From Dermatemys mawii (taxonomy: Eukaryota; Chordata; Testudines; Dermatemydidae), in contig ML677460.1 of NCBI GenBank assembly GCA_007922305.1, forward strand, positions 557,008 to 621,007: 64,000 bases of DNA, read 5' to 3'. The notes below the pieces were generated by a model. That model had not been told where the DNA came from and searched no databases. It saw nothing but the letters and a program-made list of their open reading frames with translations. Position 1 is the stretch's first letter, and the number at the start of each line of letters is the position of its first letter. This document shows, piece after piece, positions 1 through 12,420 of this stretch. The translations under genes were made by a program, and so were the position numbers.

Positions 1-1083
1 TCAAAAGCGAATGATGTTCAATTACGCAAGGTGATCAGCACAGGCAAAACAAAAGGGATTCACAGCATGAGGGAGCCATAGCGGCAAGGGCAGCTCACAG
101 CTACATGTGTTTCGAGGTCTCTCACTGCCTGTGAATCCAGAAGTTAACATCTAGATTAAAGCACTGCTGCAAAGAGGTTTATAATTACTGGTAATTGCCC
201 ACAAAGTAAGATAACATGAACTAGTGAATAGCAAAATTTATACCTTCTGTGACTACAGTAATGCTAATTAAATGCTGCAATTTACTAGTAGTATTTGGCC
301 CTGCTTAATTAGATATAAATGGTGAGGCTGCATGCAGTAATTAGGGGGCTGTAGAAAGTGGGATGTACCGTTTGATTGGTTGCCAAATGGAATGGCTAAA
401 ACCAGCGAATTTGTGCATAAAAACAACAGTATTGAAAGAGAAGAGAAAGCTCCTATCTCACCACTGACCTATTTCACCTCTACACAGCCATTCACTAGGA
501 GCCAAAGCTATAGTTTAGAGGCCAAACAATCCCAGTCAGATCAGTTTCACCAGTAGAAAAAGGGATTTGGACAATACTTGACTGTTCTACAAGGTTTGGA
601 AGCACTGGCGAGCTGCTGGCATGCAGGAGATGGTGAAGTGGTTATCCATGAGCTCAGTTCCACAGTGCAAATGACCAGGAGCCATCCCGTATTGACACAA
701 ATTCCATCACATTGCAAACGGGAAACTCTTGGATGCCATGAAAGCGCAGCTGAAATCCAGAACTGTCTGGCAACTTTCCAGGATGGTGACCTTAAGCTAT
801 AATGCCAATTTAGCATGGCCAATGTCTTTAATTCTGAACTGCTTCTACCCAGTGTGAACTGTAGGTGAAGGTTACTGCAGTCAGGCTGCAGATTTGTGTC
901 TGCTTCTTATGATGGAGATTTTTGTCCAGCCCCAAAGCAAAGCCCTCAACTCTTCCCATTGGTGGTAGAGCCTGACTGGTATTGGGGAGTATATCTGAGT
1001 TTCAGAGTCAATTACTCAGGTCACTAGACAGCCTGACCATCGCAAACGCTCCACTTTGAAACACAGGGTGTATCACCTACAGA
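1..1083. other. Unassigned non-coding stretch
   Basis: Only short, overlapping open frames on both strands, with no recognisable domain. I see no repeat or RNA gene. Confidence 0.5.
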
Positions 1084-1206
1084 TAGGGTGACCAGATGTC
1101 CCGATTTTATAGGGACAGTCCCAATTTTTGGATCTTTTTCTTATAGAGGTTCCTATTAACCCCCATCCCCGTCCCGATTTTTCACACTTGCTGTCTGGTC
1201 ACCCTG
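1084..1206. mobile_element. hAT-type MITE (non-autonomous DNA transposon)
   Basis: A 123-bp element bounded by inverted ends: TAGGGTGACCAGA at the left, and the right end read on the minus strand is CAGGGTGACCAGA. It is flanked by a perfect 8-bp direct repeat, cctacaga, at 1076-1083 and 1207-1214. An 8-bp duplication with CAGGG-type ends is the hAT signature. It has no coding capacity and must have been moved by a transposase supplied in trans. The first base (T instead of C) has probably mutated since insertion. Confidence 0.85.
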
Positions 1207-4200
1207 CCTACAGAGCCCTTCGCAGGACTACAAGCCCCGTGCAAGGTGCGCCATGACTCAGAGTCAGCAGAGTCTTTCTTCAGGACCATTATAACAAGAA
1301 AGGAAACTAAGTCTGCATTAGCAACTGCCACCTGGGGGAAACTTCCCAGAGTGGGCTCAGAGTGCAAAGCTGCCCTGCCCACGGTCTCTGTGCCTCTCTG
1401 CTGCAAGCAGCCAATCTGCAGTCCTTCCCATGAGCACCTGGGCAAGGGAATCTGGGCTGTACTTAACCCCTTGTTCACATCAGTGGCCCTGCCTTGCATG
1501 GTGGAGGGAGGGAGAACTCTAGCATTAAAATGGCAGATTTCCCTTTGCCCTCCAGTCCAAAGAGCCAATGTATTCTAGGTGGCCCGTGTGCCTCAGAACA
1601 GCCTTCCTGCATCGGCCCCACTCACGTTCCACCCAGATCGCTCTGGAAACCTCTTCCACCAGGCTGACAAACACAGACCGCAACTCACATCCACATGGTG
1701 CCCTCACCACCCTGTTTGACAGGACAGAGCCAAAACCCCCCTTGGTGCTGTCTTCTAGACTCCCATTACCTGTCTGCGTCTTAGGGCTGGAGTCTGAGCA
1801 CAGCTATGCCACTGCAGGAACGCCATTAAAGTCACTGGTGTTACTCCAGTTTTACCAGGGGTAAATGAGGTCAGACTATGGCCCTAAGACTGCACACTCC
1901 TTGCGGAAGGGACCATGCCAATAACTGTGACCTGGAGAAAGCGAAGCAGGCTATTACCCCAGGCTAGTAAATAATGGGAGTACTCTATCAGCCCCTGGGA
2001 AAACTCCCCTTGTCCTATCACCAGAACTCTCAGCTGCTCACAGAGCTTCCTCCACTCTCAGTTACTTCTTCCTTCCTGGCTGAAGTATTTTTCAAGCACA
2101 GCCCTGGAACTGTTTCAGCCCTGGAGTGCTCACCCATCCCCAGCTCTGCCAGGGACACAGCCTGAAATCCCCAGTGACACGGTGGAAGCCGCTGGACACC
2201 GGGCACCATGCAAGAACCACTGTGCCTGCGCCGTCCATGATACGTGTACGGTCGTTCCACGGCCTTGAGGCAGGGTGGCCTCCCAGTGCTGATTCCCCTG
2301 CCGGGGAGCAGAGAGTTGGGTCAGTTCTGCTTTTTGGATAGTTATGTAACAGTTCCTGCTGCATGCGACTGGATCTGAAGCCTTTCCAGCAGCATCTGTC
2401 TGCCCCCAACACCTGTGTGAAATGGCCCGAGGAGCCGGGACACATCTGACGCTTTCTGACAGCTGTCAGGAATGACACAGCATGCTTCACTAATGCCCGA
2501 AGGCAGCAACCTGCAAAGGAAAAACAAACTGGGATGTGCCATTTATTTGCTTCTTTATATGATGAACAACAAGAGTCTGAAAGTTTATCTGTCCATGGGG
2601 GGGAAATGAAGGAGATGGTTCTGCTTGTGTTTTTACATTACAAATTCATGTTTCGCCTACCCTGATTTTTGTATAAGACTCTATTGTTGACGGGCGAATT
2701 AGCCGGGGTTGTGCCAGGAGGAAGGAAGACAGATCATATGCCTGCTCCACTAAACCATTCCTGCTCTAGCCTAAGGTACCTCAGGCACCACTTGCCAGTT
2801 GTACAAGGCAGAGCAGCTCCCAGGCTGCTCTAGTTGATGCCAGGATTGGGCTGGTGCAGAATCAGAGACCCATGATCAGTTCCTTTCCTCTAGAGGGAAG
2901 AACCAAAACCTTAGCTTTTTACCCCTTTTTAATTCTCACAGTTGGGAGAATTGCTGCCTCTTCAAAGGCTGAGAAAGCGCTCACTCAATACGCCTGAGAG
3001 ATCTGCAGGCAGAGATCAGAGTTGGTGTTCCTGATATTTCTAAGGTAAGAAATATGCAAAGGAAGTTTTTTTAAAAAAAAAAAACAGAAAAAATCCCCTT
3101 TCAGGCCTCTGACATAAGTCAACAAAACAGGGCACGCACGCCTTGCCCCTTTTTCATTCCTTTTCAGGGGCCCTATGATCGAACACAGGAAGAGTCAGCA
3201 CTGTGTGGAGTGCCTTCCTAGGGGATTGCTGCACTTCTAGAGTGATGATACAATTCAGGCAGCCATTTGTGATGTGTGTAGTGTTCAAATATAGCATTGC
3301 TGCTGCTAATCTTGGTACCCTGGTTTTCACATATTTCAATGCCTTCATAAGGCACACGGGCTGTTTAATCAGGTATTCTTAGACTGAACGGAAATAGAAG
3401 GAAACTCAGTGGCCTCAATAGCAGGCATGAAAACTATACTTGGTTAATTACTCCCCAGGGATACGAAGCAGGATAGGCAATGGAATTTCTTTCCAATTAT
3501 TAACTGAGGAATGTAGCTGAGTGAGTGAGGCTTGTCTGCAGTAGGGGTCTGCACTGGTCTCTTGTAGCTGCACAGGTGCAGTCCCCCAGGACAGAAGTAC
3601 TGCCATGGTGTATCTACACCGGGACAAACAAATTTCTATTTTAAAGGCCAAGGTTAATGGAGCTTTGAGGCTCCCCTCCTTCATTCCAATGCTAACTACA
3701 ACTCCTGTCTCTAATTATGCCATCAGACTGTCAAGATGGCCACTTTCTCCCTGATTAGACTTAATTATATTGAAGCCATATTTTCAAACCCCGTAGTGTT
3801 GCTGATTTCAGCTCAAGAGCTCTAACGAGGTGAACATACGTTGCCGTACATTGAGCCATTCTGCCCAGATTCCAGGCCTGGGCTCTAACAGTCTGCGTGT
3901 TGTTTTGCTGATAGTGTCAGTGCCTATCCATTTCCTACCGCTAGCCTGGCTCTACTGGGTTTGTTCATCAATAAATGATTCACTTACAAGCGCACACACT
4001 GCACATGATCACGGTATAATGATGTGCTTGACAAGCTTTGATTATTTCAAATGAAGGGGATGGGGTGGAGAATGATAGTTCACAAACAATGTAAGTAGCT
4101 CAGCTCCTACACAGTCAGCCATCTCAGGTGGACATTGGCTGACTGAAGGAAAGATACAGCTGCAGGCAATTATCCCTTCTGCTCATCATTTGCCTGAAGA

Positions 4201-5576
4201 CTTGGAAAAATTCCCCCCGTTATGAGCAGTGCTAATCTCTGATGCTTCTTGAAATTGCAAAGCACAGAGTGTGTGGAACCAGACCAGCTATGCCGCAGAG
4301 CTCCCTGTGCTACAAGAGACTTGCCCAGCAGGCCTGAGAGAAGAATGTGACCCTGGCTCTTACCATGAATTCGCTTCTATGAACTAATGGTTGTATATTG
4401 GGTCTGTCTACTTTGGGGCTTCTCCTTCCTGTGGAATGCAGTGGGAGCTGGAGGTGCTAACAGCTCACAGGACAGTCCCAATCCCCTGCAGACCTGGGCT
4501 GCACCATCTCACACACACATAGCTATACAGCCCGCTAGATGTTGTGGGTTTAGTGAGAAATCCAAGGGTTCCTCATTCTTCAGTGGATGAATGAAATGTG
4601 AGCATTTGATGCCTGACTTCTGGAGCCTGGAGGGGAACATCTGAGCCTGGAGGCTCAGATAACATGGTGATGGGTGCTCATATAGGAACTCCCAATAGAC
4701 AGACAGACATTGCATGGTTAAACAATGCCATGTCCATGCAAAGAGCATTGGCTCTACTAAAGTGCTTAAACCTGAGAGCTCCCCTCACTTGGCACAGACG
4801 GACGAGACTTGCCTGTAACTGGAGGCTGTTCAAGATATTCCACACATGGGTACAAATGTGCACCCCATGTCTGAGTCAGGAGATTTTTCGTAAGCAGTGT
4901 CCGCTGTTTTGGACATGTGCACTTGGTCCTCTCTGTGCTCTGAACCAATGCTCTGAGGAGCTCTCCAGTCCCTTCTCCCTAGGCGGTCATGCCGTTTGGC
5001 TCAGGGTGTTGTTCTGGGGCATTGCAGCCTGGATCTTTCAGTGGCTACATACACCACCAGAGAAATGGGCAGTGCATGAGAGAATAGAAACTCCGTCCCC
5101 TTAGATGGAATGCAGCAGCATTTCTCAGGGAGCTCAAACTGTTCTAGCTGGAGGATGGGACCTTGAATGTAGAGATATCGTGTGAACGAGCCTGAGTTCC
5201 ATCTGGGCTCCTTTCTGAAGATCTGTACTGGTCTCCTCTTACACACATGAGCAACAAGTTAAATAAACCCTAAAACTGTGTATTTTATCACCAAACCTTT
5301 CATGCTTCATGCAAATGAACTTTACATATAATGGTGAAAAGAAAACTGGGGATGTTGGGGGTTAGGGGGGTGTTTGGGTTTTTTTAATTCCATTTCTTTT
5401 ATCCTGGCCTGAAGGCCCTGGAGATGAAAATCCGCACCTTTCAATGAACAGGTGTCAAGGGAAGCACACTGTCCACACACACAGGGTTCCAAAGCCACAA
5501 CGCATTTAGTACAGAGAGCAGTTCTGGGAGGGGAAGCAGCAGATGCGATGAGACACTCACTTTATGGGATACAAAA
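1207..5576. other. Unassigned non-coding stretch with one old repeat relic
   Basis: No supported gene. The longest open frames (up to 146 codons at 4664-5104) have no recognisable domain and overlap frames on the other strand. Around 1805-1885 there is a decayed copy of an amniote interspersed repeat (phrases such as 'actccagttttaccagggg' and 'aaatgaggtcagactatgg'). A T7A12 tract lies near 3066-3084. Confidence 0.45.
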
Positions 5577-5700
5577 TATGCATCCGATGAAGTGGGCTAT
5601 AGCTTATGCTGAAATAAACTGGTTAGTCTCTAAGGTGCTACAAAGTCTTCCTCGTCTTATTTACGGATACAGACTAACACAGCTGCTAATCTTAAAATAT
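5577..5700 (-). repeat. SINE-like retroposon copy (turtle Pol III type)
   Basis: It carries the hallmark blocks 'gcatccgatgaagtgggct', 'ctgaaataaactggttag', 'ctctaaggtgctacaaag' and 'acagactaacacagctgct', shared with copies near 34.0, 38.0, 53.9 and 62.5 kb. The tRNA-like head (agcagctgtgttagtctg) reads on the minus strand at the right end. Tortoise SINEs of this kind are described as tRNA-derived; the exact subfamily is inferred. Confidence 0.75.
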
Positions 5701-7202
5701 AAAGAGAAACTGCAATTGTATTGATTTATTCACAGAAGTTGCGCCAAGACATTTCAAAGGGAGAACTCTGAGAATTTGGGGGCTGGAGGCAGCAATCCCC
5801 TGAGTCCACCCTAGAGCTGGTCACAATTTTTTGGGGGGGGTGTTTTGGCTTCAGTTTTTCAGGGACAGACTAGAAGATGTTTGTTGGAAATTTACACAAC
5901 GAAAGTTACTTTTATAAAATTTTTGACAAAAAATATTTGTCTTTTTTCTCCTAATTCTAGTCCAGCCCTTTATTGCTCCCCCCAGGAGAGCTGATACAAG
6001 GGCGGCATTGATCAGAACATTTTTGGGGATCTTTGCGCAGATGAGGCTTTTTGGCCCAATTGCTCCCTCCCAGATAGAAATGGGAAAGGCCCCTTCCATG
6101 CAGGTATCTCCCCCTGCCTGTGACAAAAGAGATCAACACCCAACACCTCCAACCTTACCCCGGAGAAGGCTCTCCTGAGAGCTGGAGAAGCTCTTGCGGG
6201 GAGGGAGGGAGCTGGGAGACTGATGCATTCTGCACATCACCCACAGCCCCAGGACAATCTGTTCAGAAGGTAACAGCCTGGGACTATATCTCCTTTCCTA
6301 TGGAGCCCTCTCTGTGCTGTAGAACCCATTAGGGGGGTGCTGGGGCAGCAGCCTACTAGGGGAGCCCTGTCACCACAGTTCTGGCATGCAGTGATGGAGA
6401 GCTGGGGGGCCCAGGAGGGGGCCCAGGTGCTCCAGAGGAATTGGAGACCACCAGATTCCATGAATTCAAGAGCAAACCCCCCAGCCTCACCCCAATGGAA
6501 TAGTCTGGGAAAATGCCTTCCCAATCCAGTATTATTTAAGACACAGCTGGGTTATAGTAAATATCCTACTGTTGCAGTAACACAGTCGTATCTTGTACTT
6601 CCAACAACCCCATCACCCTGAGATAGAGAGCGAGAGGGAGACAAAGAGGTAATTCGGATCGGCCAGGTATTGCACACATAATGGTCTGACACAGGAAAAT
6701 GTCTATAGTAATGTGACTGTCCTGGATTCTGCCCAAAACATTCTTTTTCCATCAGAGAACAGAAAGTCCCATCCAGGACAGTGATCACCATCTTAAACTG
6801 CTGGGTGAAATACCATCATAATCCTACTGAAAGCTACTCTACCGTTACAACCTGCCAAGAGACTCCATAGACACACCAGAATGTACTACTAGCTGAAGTA
6901 TGTAACATAGAACCCCATTATCCACCGGAACACAGGAAAGGAAAATATCGTCCCCCTTGATTTAAGGTTTATGTTCCAACAAGGCAATGCTTTGTGTGCA
7001 GTTACTGTAAGAAGATTTTCTTAACCAGTCTAAGCCCAGTAGACAGGGCTACTGTCCCAGTACACAGGATCAGGCAAGAGATTGTCTGTCCTGCTGTACG
7101 GAAAAGGTTAGCAACAAGACTAGGACAGGTCATAATGAAGGTTGGTTAGGACTTTGATATACACACCCCTAAATCATATTTAGCTGCGTGTGTATATACA
7201 TA
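5701..7202. other. Unassigned non-coding stretch
   Basis: Short open frames only, on both strands, and no repeat that I can place. Confidence 0.45.
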
Positions 7203-7406
7203 CACACAAGGCGAGGGGCACACGCCTGTATTCCCAGCTGAGGCTGGCGGATGGCTCAGGGGTTGTGGGCTGTAGTGCTGTGTGCTGATCGGGTGTCTGG
7301 TGCCACTGACAGCCTGGCCAGTAGGTGGCTGAAGGACTGGCCAGAACAATTGGCCATGACGGCTGATTGCCTGATCGATCAAGGCGATCAGGGAGATATA
7401 CACACA
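7203..7406 (+). pseudogene. 7SL (SRP) RNA-like pseudogene, 5' (Alu-domain) half plus unknown tail
   Basis: From about 7210 to 7330 the plus strand follows the 5' half of vertebrate 7SL RNA. Visible blocks are cacgcctgta, tcccagctgaggctgg, gggctgtagtgc and gctgatcgggtgtc, in the same order and near-normal spacing as in 7SL. 7SL RNA is the scaffold of the signal recognition particle, and its 5' half folds into the Alu domain. The S domain is not recognisable; instead about 70 bp of unrelated sequence (about 7331-7400) follows. A 10-bp direct repeat, tatatacata, at 7193-7202 and 7407-7416 could be a target duplication, although both flanks are AC/AT-rich and chance is possible. Substitutions and the missing 3' half make it non-functional. 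Alternative: the head of a 7SL-derived SINE. Confidence 0.6.
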
Positions 7407-7726
7407 TATATACATAAAGTACATATAACATTTTAGAGATACACAATTAAATCCCTGTGTGCACAGTGTATGCTGGGAACGACTCTTGCAGCAAGGCTCT
7501 GTGGCTGCTGTCCCCTGCCGATGCTGAAATCCATATTTCATTGAATTTGTAATGGGTAGGAGAAGATGGATGTATGACCATTTCCGCAGCAGGGTGGGAT
7601 GGATGTATGACCATTTCCGCACAGGGAAACAGCACAAACATAACCCTAAGGCTATTTTACTGTCATGTGTACATTACAGAAATGTCCTTGGATGCAGTGT
7701 TGGTGCAGCTGTGTTGGTTCCAGGAT

Positions 7727-8095
7727 ATTACGGCAGGTCTACACATAAAATGGTGCCACTGCATCATTTGCAGCACTTCCATGAAGACGCTACCTATGCC
7801 CTAGGGAGGGTTTCCCCCATCAGTGTAGTTAATCCACCTCCCTTTAGAGGTGGTAGATATGTCCACAGGAGAATTCTCTGGTCGAATTAGCGCTGTCTAC
7901 AGTTGGGCTTAGGTTAAGTAGGTCCTGCAAATCCACGGATATGAGCGGACCATTTCTGTGACTCACATGCGGATACAAGTTGTGTATCCGCGCAGGGCTC
8001 TAGAAATAGCTATGTCACTCAGGGGAGTGGGTTTTCCCACCCCTGAGCAATGCAGTTAGACCGATGTAAGTTTCTAGTACAGACCTAACCTCAGA
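7727..8095. mobile_element. MITE-like palindromic repeat
   Basis: The ends are short inverted repeats (aggtctacac near 7735; gtacagacct near 8080). Internal blocks such as 'agttaatccacctcccttta', 'tcgaattagcgctgtctaca' and the hairpin around 'gggttttcccacccctgag' match a repeat class that recurs at 15.2 kb and, more diverged, at 61.7 kb. It has no coding capacity. Exact ends and target duplication are not resolved. Confidence 0.55.
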
Positions 8096-8191
8096 GAGAC
8101 AATATATTGGATTGGACGAACTCCTGTTTGTGAGAGATGAGCTTTCGAGCTCACACAGAGCTCTTCTTCAGGTCTGGGAAAGGTATTCTGA
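8095..8191 (+). repeat. Left arm (outer part) of a long inverted repeat
   Basis: Contains 'cacacagagctcttcttcag' and 'gtctgggaaaggtattct'. It continues, after removal of the Harbinger element, at 14892 (gtgtcacagctaaatac). The same sequence in opposite orientation lies at about 15508-15898. Confidence 0.65.
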
Positions 8192-8421
8192 GGGCTTGGC
8201 TCCACTTGCGAGGTAGAGAGCATTAAAGCAGCCCCGGGCACTCTAACTCATGACGTGTCCACACTGGCAAGGCATGTAGAGTGCTCGGACTCCGAGTGCT
8301 CCTGGTAATTCACCTCCATGAGAGGCATAATGCTTGCTGTGCCCCGGCTTGATCACCACTGCACCAGTATGGATGCTCTGGTTTATTAATGCGCTCTGAT
8401 TGGCCTCCAGAAGTCTCTCAC

Positions 8422-9216
8422 TGTCATAACCATAAGGATAGCCTAAAATTCCTCCTTACCTGTAAGGGGTTAAGAAGCTCAAATAACCTGACTGGCACTT
8501 GGCCAAAGGAACCAATGGGACAAAAGATACTTTCAAATCTGGGTGGGGACAAAGGCTTTGTTTTTGGGCTCTTTGTTTGTGTGTTCATTCGCTCTTGGAT
8601 GTTAGAGGGACCAGACATCAATCCATATTCTCCAAATCATTCTGAACCAGTAAGTCCAGCCAGGCAAGGCGTATTAGTTTATCTTTGTTTTTCCCACTTG
8701 TAAATCTTTCCTTTGCTAGAGGGAAGTTTATCCCTGTTTTTCTCTGTAGTTTTGAAACTAAAGTTAGAGGGGATTCCTCTGTGTTAGTTTTTGAATCTTT
8801 TTGTGACTCTGTAAAGTTAACTTCCATCCTGATTTTACAGAGGTGATTCTGTTATCTCTTTCTTTACTTAAAATTCTTCTTTTAAAACTCGAACTGATTT
8901 TTCCATTATTTTAAAGATCCAGGGGGGTTGGATCTGGCTCATCTGTAACAATTGGTGAGGGTTTTATTCTCAAGCCTTTCCCAGGAAGAGGGTGTAGGGT
9001 TTGGGAGGATATTTTGGTGGAATAGGAACTCCAAATGGTCCTTCCCCTGATCCTTTGTCTAATCACTTGGTGGTGGCAGCGTACCATCCAAGGACACAGG
9101 AAACTTGTGCCTTGGGGAAGTTTTTAACCTAAGCTGGTAACATAAGCTTAGGGGGTCTTTCATGCAGGTCCCCACATCTGTACCCTAGAGTTCAGAGTGG
9201 GGAAGGAACCCTGACA
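8422..9216 (+). mobile_element. Solo LTR of an endogenous retrovirus-like element
   Basis: A 795-bp block begins TGTCATAACC and ends AACCCTGACA, the TG...CA termini of LTRs. It interrupts Harbinger 5' sequence: tctctcac on the left and tccacaatgcc on the right read continuously without it. The 5-bp flanks ctcac and tccac could be a duplication that mutated once in each copy, which is inferred. No gag, pol or env sequence adjoins it, so it is a recombined solo LTR. I found no clear TATA box or polyadenylation signal to fix its transcription start. Confidence 0.72.
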
Positions 9217-9386
9217 TCCACAATGCCTGTTCTAGCCACTCTGATCATCACTTTGAACTCTACTGCCCTGCCCTCAGGTGACCAACCATCAGACCCGCCC
9301 TTTAAATTCCCTGGGAATTTTGAAAATCCCCTTCCTGTTTTCTCAGCCAGGCGTGGAGTGCTCTCAGAGAATATTTCCAGGTGACC

Positions 9387-11029
9387 ATGCCTCCACACGG
9401 CAGGCAATCCCCAGCATGGAGCAATGGTGAGGTGCTGGACCTTATCAGTGTTTGCAGGGAGGAAGCTGTCCAGTCCCATCTGTGCTCCAGCTGTAGGAAT
9501 TACGATACATTCAGGCAGATATCAAGGGACATGATGGAAAAGGGCCATGACCGGGACGCAGTGCAGTATGGTGTTAAAGTAAAGGAGCTGTGGAATGTCT
9601 ACCACAAAGCGCGTGAGGGAAACTGCCACTCCGGTGCTGTTCCCGCAACCTGCCATTTCCACACAGAGCTGGATGCGATACTTGGGGACGATCCCACCTC
9701 CACTTTGAGGACCACCATGGACACTTCCAGGGCCAGTCCAATAAGGCAGCAGGAGGAGGAAAGCGGGAACGAGGGTTCTGAGGAGGAGGAAGACAGCCTG
9801 GCATCGCTAGAGGCATGCAGCCAGGAGCTGTTTTCAAGCCAGGAGGAAGGTAGCCAGTTGCAGCGGCCAGTGCTTGGGGACGAACAAACACCAGAGGAGG
9901 TGTCGAGTAAACAGCTTTTCTTTCAGGAAGGAAGTTGTTCAGTGCAGGCTCTTGGAGCGAGGAGAGTTAGGACTGTGCGCATGTGGAATAGGGCACTGAT
10001 GTGCTCTATCACATTGCGGTAACTGGCCTCAGTGATCTCTTCAAAGGTCTCATGCAGAAGCTGGGCAACCCGCTTGTGCAGGTTCCTGGGCAGAGCTACA
10101 GTGCTCCTTGTCCCAGTCAGGCTAACGTGTCCGCGCCACTGTGCCATGATGGGTGGGGCACCATCGTTGCACACAATCAAGCTGCATATGGGTCAGGGCA
10201 GAAGCCGCATTGTAGTAGAAAACCCTCCCTGGCTTCCCAGGTCACCCTCAGCAGTGAGGTATTTTCCAGGACAAACTCCTGTGGAAAATGTGGGGACAGT
10301 GTTGAGTATAGGGGGCCCCTGCAGCTGTTGGCTCTCCCCTAGGCACTGGAACCCAGAGGACAGTACGGCCGTGAAACAATCAGTCCCCCTTGCCCCTCAC
10401 CATTACTCATCATTTTGGGGATCCTGTGGATTATGTGCGCTCGCTTTGGGATGGGCAATATCTTCTATTATGTACACCGTGCTTGTCTTTAAGTACAGCC
10501 AAATCGTTGCTCTGTCTGGTGTGAACAATGCTGCCTCTGTTAAGTGTTGCATTTTGGCTTTACAGATGCAATCTTGAGATCTCAGCTGTCCTTGTTATCA
10601 CCGGCCAAAAGACTCCAAAACATCAGGAAGTGGCCACGTAGAAGCAAAGAGGACATGCTGCATGAAATAATGCAGTAGTCCCTTAATGAAAATCAAAAAG
10701 TGCAGGAGTGGCGGGAGAGTGAAAGGAGGATCCGCCAGCAGAATGTGGATCACCAGCACCAATTCACGGAGTGGTTGCTAAGCATCATGGAGCGCCAAGC
10801 AGACCTGATACAGGCGCTCGTAGCAATGCAGGCAGAGCATTTCCACCCCCGCCTCCACCCCACGCAGCACTTGTCCCAAAACTCTTTCCCTTGTGCCCCC
10901 ATGTCACCGCCAACCCACTTTCCCCAACATCTGTGTTCTTGTCGTCACCACACCTGTGGCTTCACCACCCAGCCCTGCAAACTACGACCCTTACCCACTG
11001 CACTCAACCCCCACCACCATGCATTTTAG
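9387..11029 (+). pseudogene. Harbinger ORF1, Myb/SANT-like DNA-binding protein (two predicted exons)
   Basis: In Harbinger elements this protein binds transposon DNA and assists the transposase in the nucleus. Exon 1 starts at the ATG at 9387 (MPPHGRQSPAWSN) and shows a Myb/SANT-like trihelix region at residues 10-75, with AWSNGEVLDLISV and RVKVKELW-type (here YGVKVKELW) blocks. An acidic stretch (EEESGNEGSEEEED) follows. The frame then runs into unrelated sequence. A donor-like GTAAAC after 9906 and an acceptor (ttttggctttacag) ending at 10565 would join it in phase to exon 2 (10566-11029), which encodes a basic, Q/E-rich helical C-terminus (KRLQNIRKWPRRSKEDMLHE, then IMERQADLIQALVAMQAE). 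An in-frame TAG at 10676-10678, probably a mutated CAG, breaks exon 2. The splice model is inference; the domain match is recognition of the family. Confidence 0.7.
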
Positions 11030-12420
11030 CCAGCCAGAAGTGCATCACTCGTTGCACAGCACTCCAGACAGGAAGGCTGAGTATGAGAACAGGATATATG
11101 CAAATCTGTGATTGTACCGTTCCCCACCCCACCCCCTTCTCTTGTCCCAAACAGCACAAATGTGTCAGGCCCTTTCTGTTTCCCAAGCAGTTGTGTTTCT
11201 TTTTAATAAATGAGTTTTTTGGCTTTGAAAACATTCTTTAATATTCCATTAAGTGAAAGATACCAGAGCCCAGGAAAGCAACAGCCACTGCAAGTCAGTG
11301 CATCATAAGTAGCAAACACAGATTCCTACTAACACTGGAATCACTGCATTTCACTCCCATGCAGGGCACCACACATTACTGGTGGCTTTCAACCTCAAAT
11401 TGCTCCATCAAGGCATCCTTAATCCTTGCAGCCCCGCACTGGGCCCCTCTAATAGCCCTGCAAATTCAGCCTCCAGGTGTTGAACTTCTGAGTTCCATGC
11501 CTGAGTGAATCTTTCACCCTTCCCTTCACAAATGTTATGGAGGGGATAGCATGTGGAAATAACTGCAGTGATGTTGTCATCAGCTAAGTCCAGCTTCCCA
11601 TACAGACAGAACCAACAGGCCTTTAAACAGCCAAAAGCACACTCCACAGTCATTCTGCACCGGCTCAGCCTGTTGTTGAACTGCTCCTTGCTGCTGTCAA
11701 GGTTCCCTGTGTAGGGTTTCATGAGCCACAGCACTAAAGGGTAAGCGGGGTCTCCAAGGATCACAATGGGCGTTTCAACTTCTCCTACAGTGATCTTGTG
11801 GTCTGGGAAGAAAATCCCAGCTTGCAGCTCCCTGAACAGGCTGGTGTTGTGGAAGATGTGTGCGTCATGTACCCTTCTGGGCCAACCTGCACTAATGTCA
11901 ATGAAACGCCCACGGTGATCCACAAGCACCTGGAGAACCATGGAGAAATACCCCTTCTGATTAACGAACTTGAAGGCAAGGTGGGCTGGTGCCAGAATTG
12001 GAATTTGCGTCCCATCTATTGCCCCTCCGCAGTTAGGAAAACTCATTTGTGCAAAGCCAACCACAATGTCATGCATGTTACCCAGAATCACAGTTCTTCT
12101 GAGCAGGATATGATTAATGGCCCTGCAAACTTGCACCCAGTGGTCGACTTTCCTACTCCAAAGTGGTTAGTGAACGATTGGTAGCTGTCCGGATTTGCCA
12201 GCTTCCAGATTGCAATAGCTACCTAAGAACATAAGAAGGGCCGTACTGGGTCAGACCAAAGGTCCATCTAGCCCAGTATCCTGTCTACTGACAGTGGCCA
12301 ATGCCAGGTGCCCCGGAGTGAGTGAACCTAACAGGTAATGATCAAGTGATCTCTCTCCTGCCATCCATCACCCTCCTCTGACAAACAGAGGCTACGGACA
12401 CCATTCCTTACCCAGCCTGG

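Noticed and set aside
7210..7260. Primate Alu element or human contamination
   Set aside because: The similarity follows 7SL itself (gggctgtagtgc..gctgatcgggtgtc), beyond the part retained in Alu left arms, and the surroundings are reptilian repeats.
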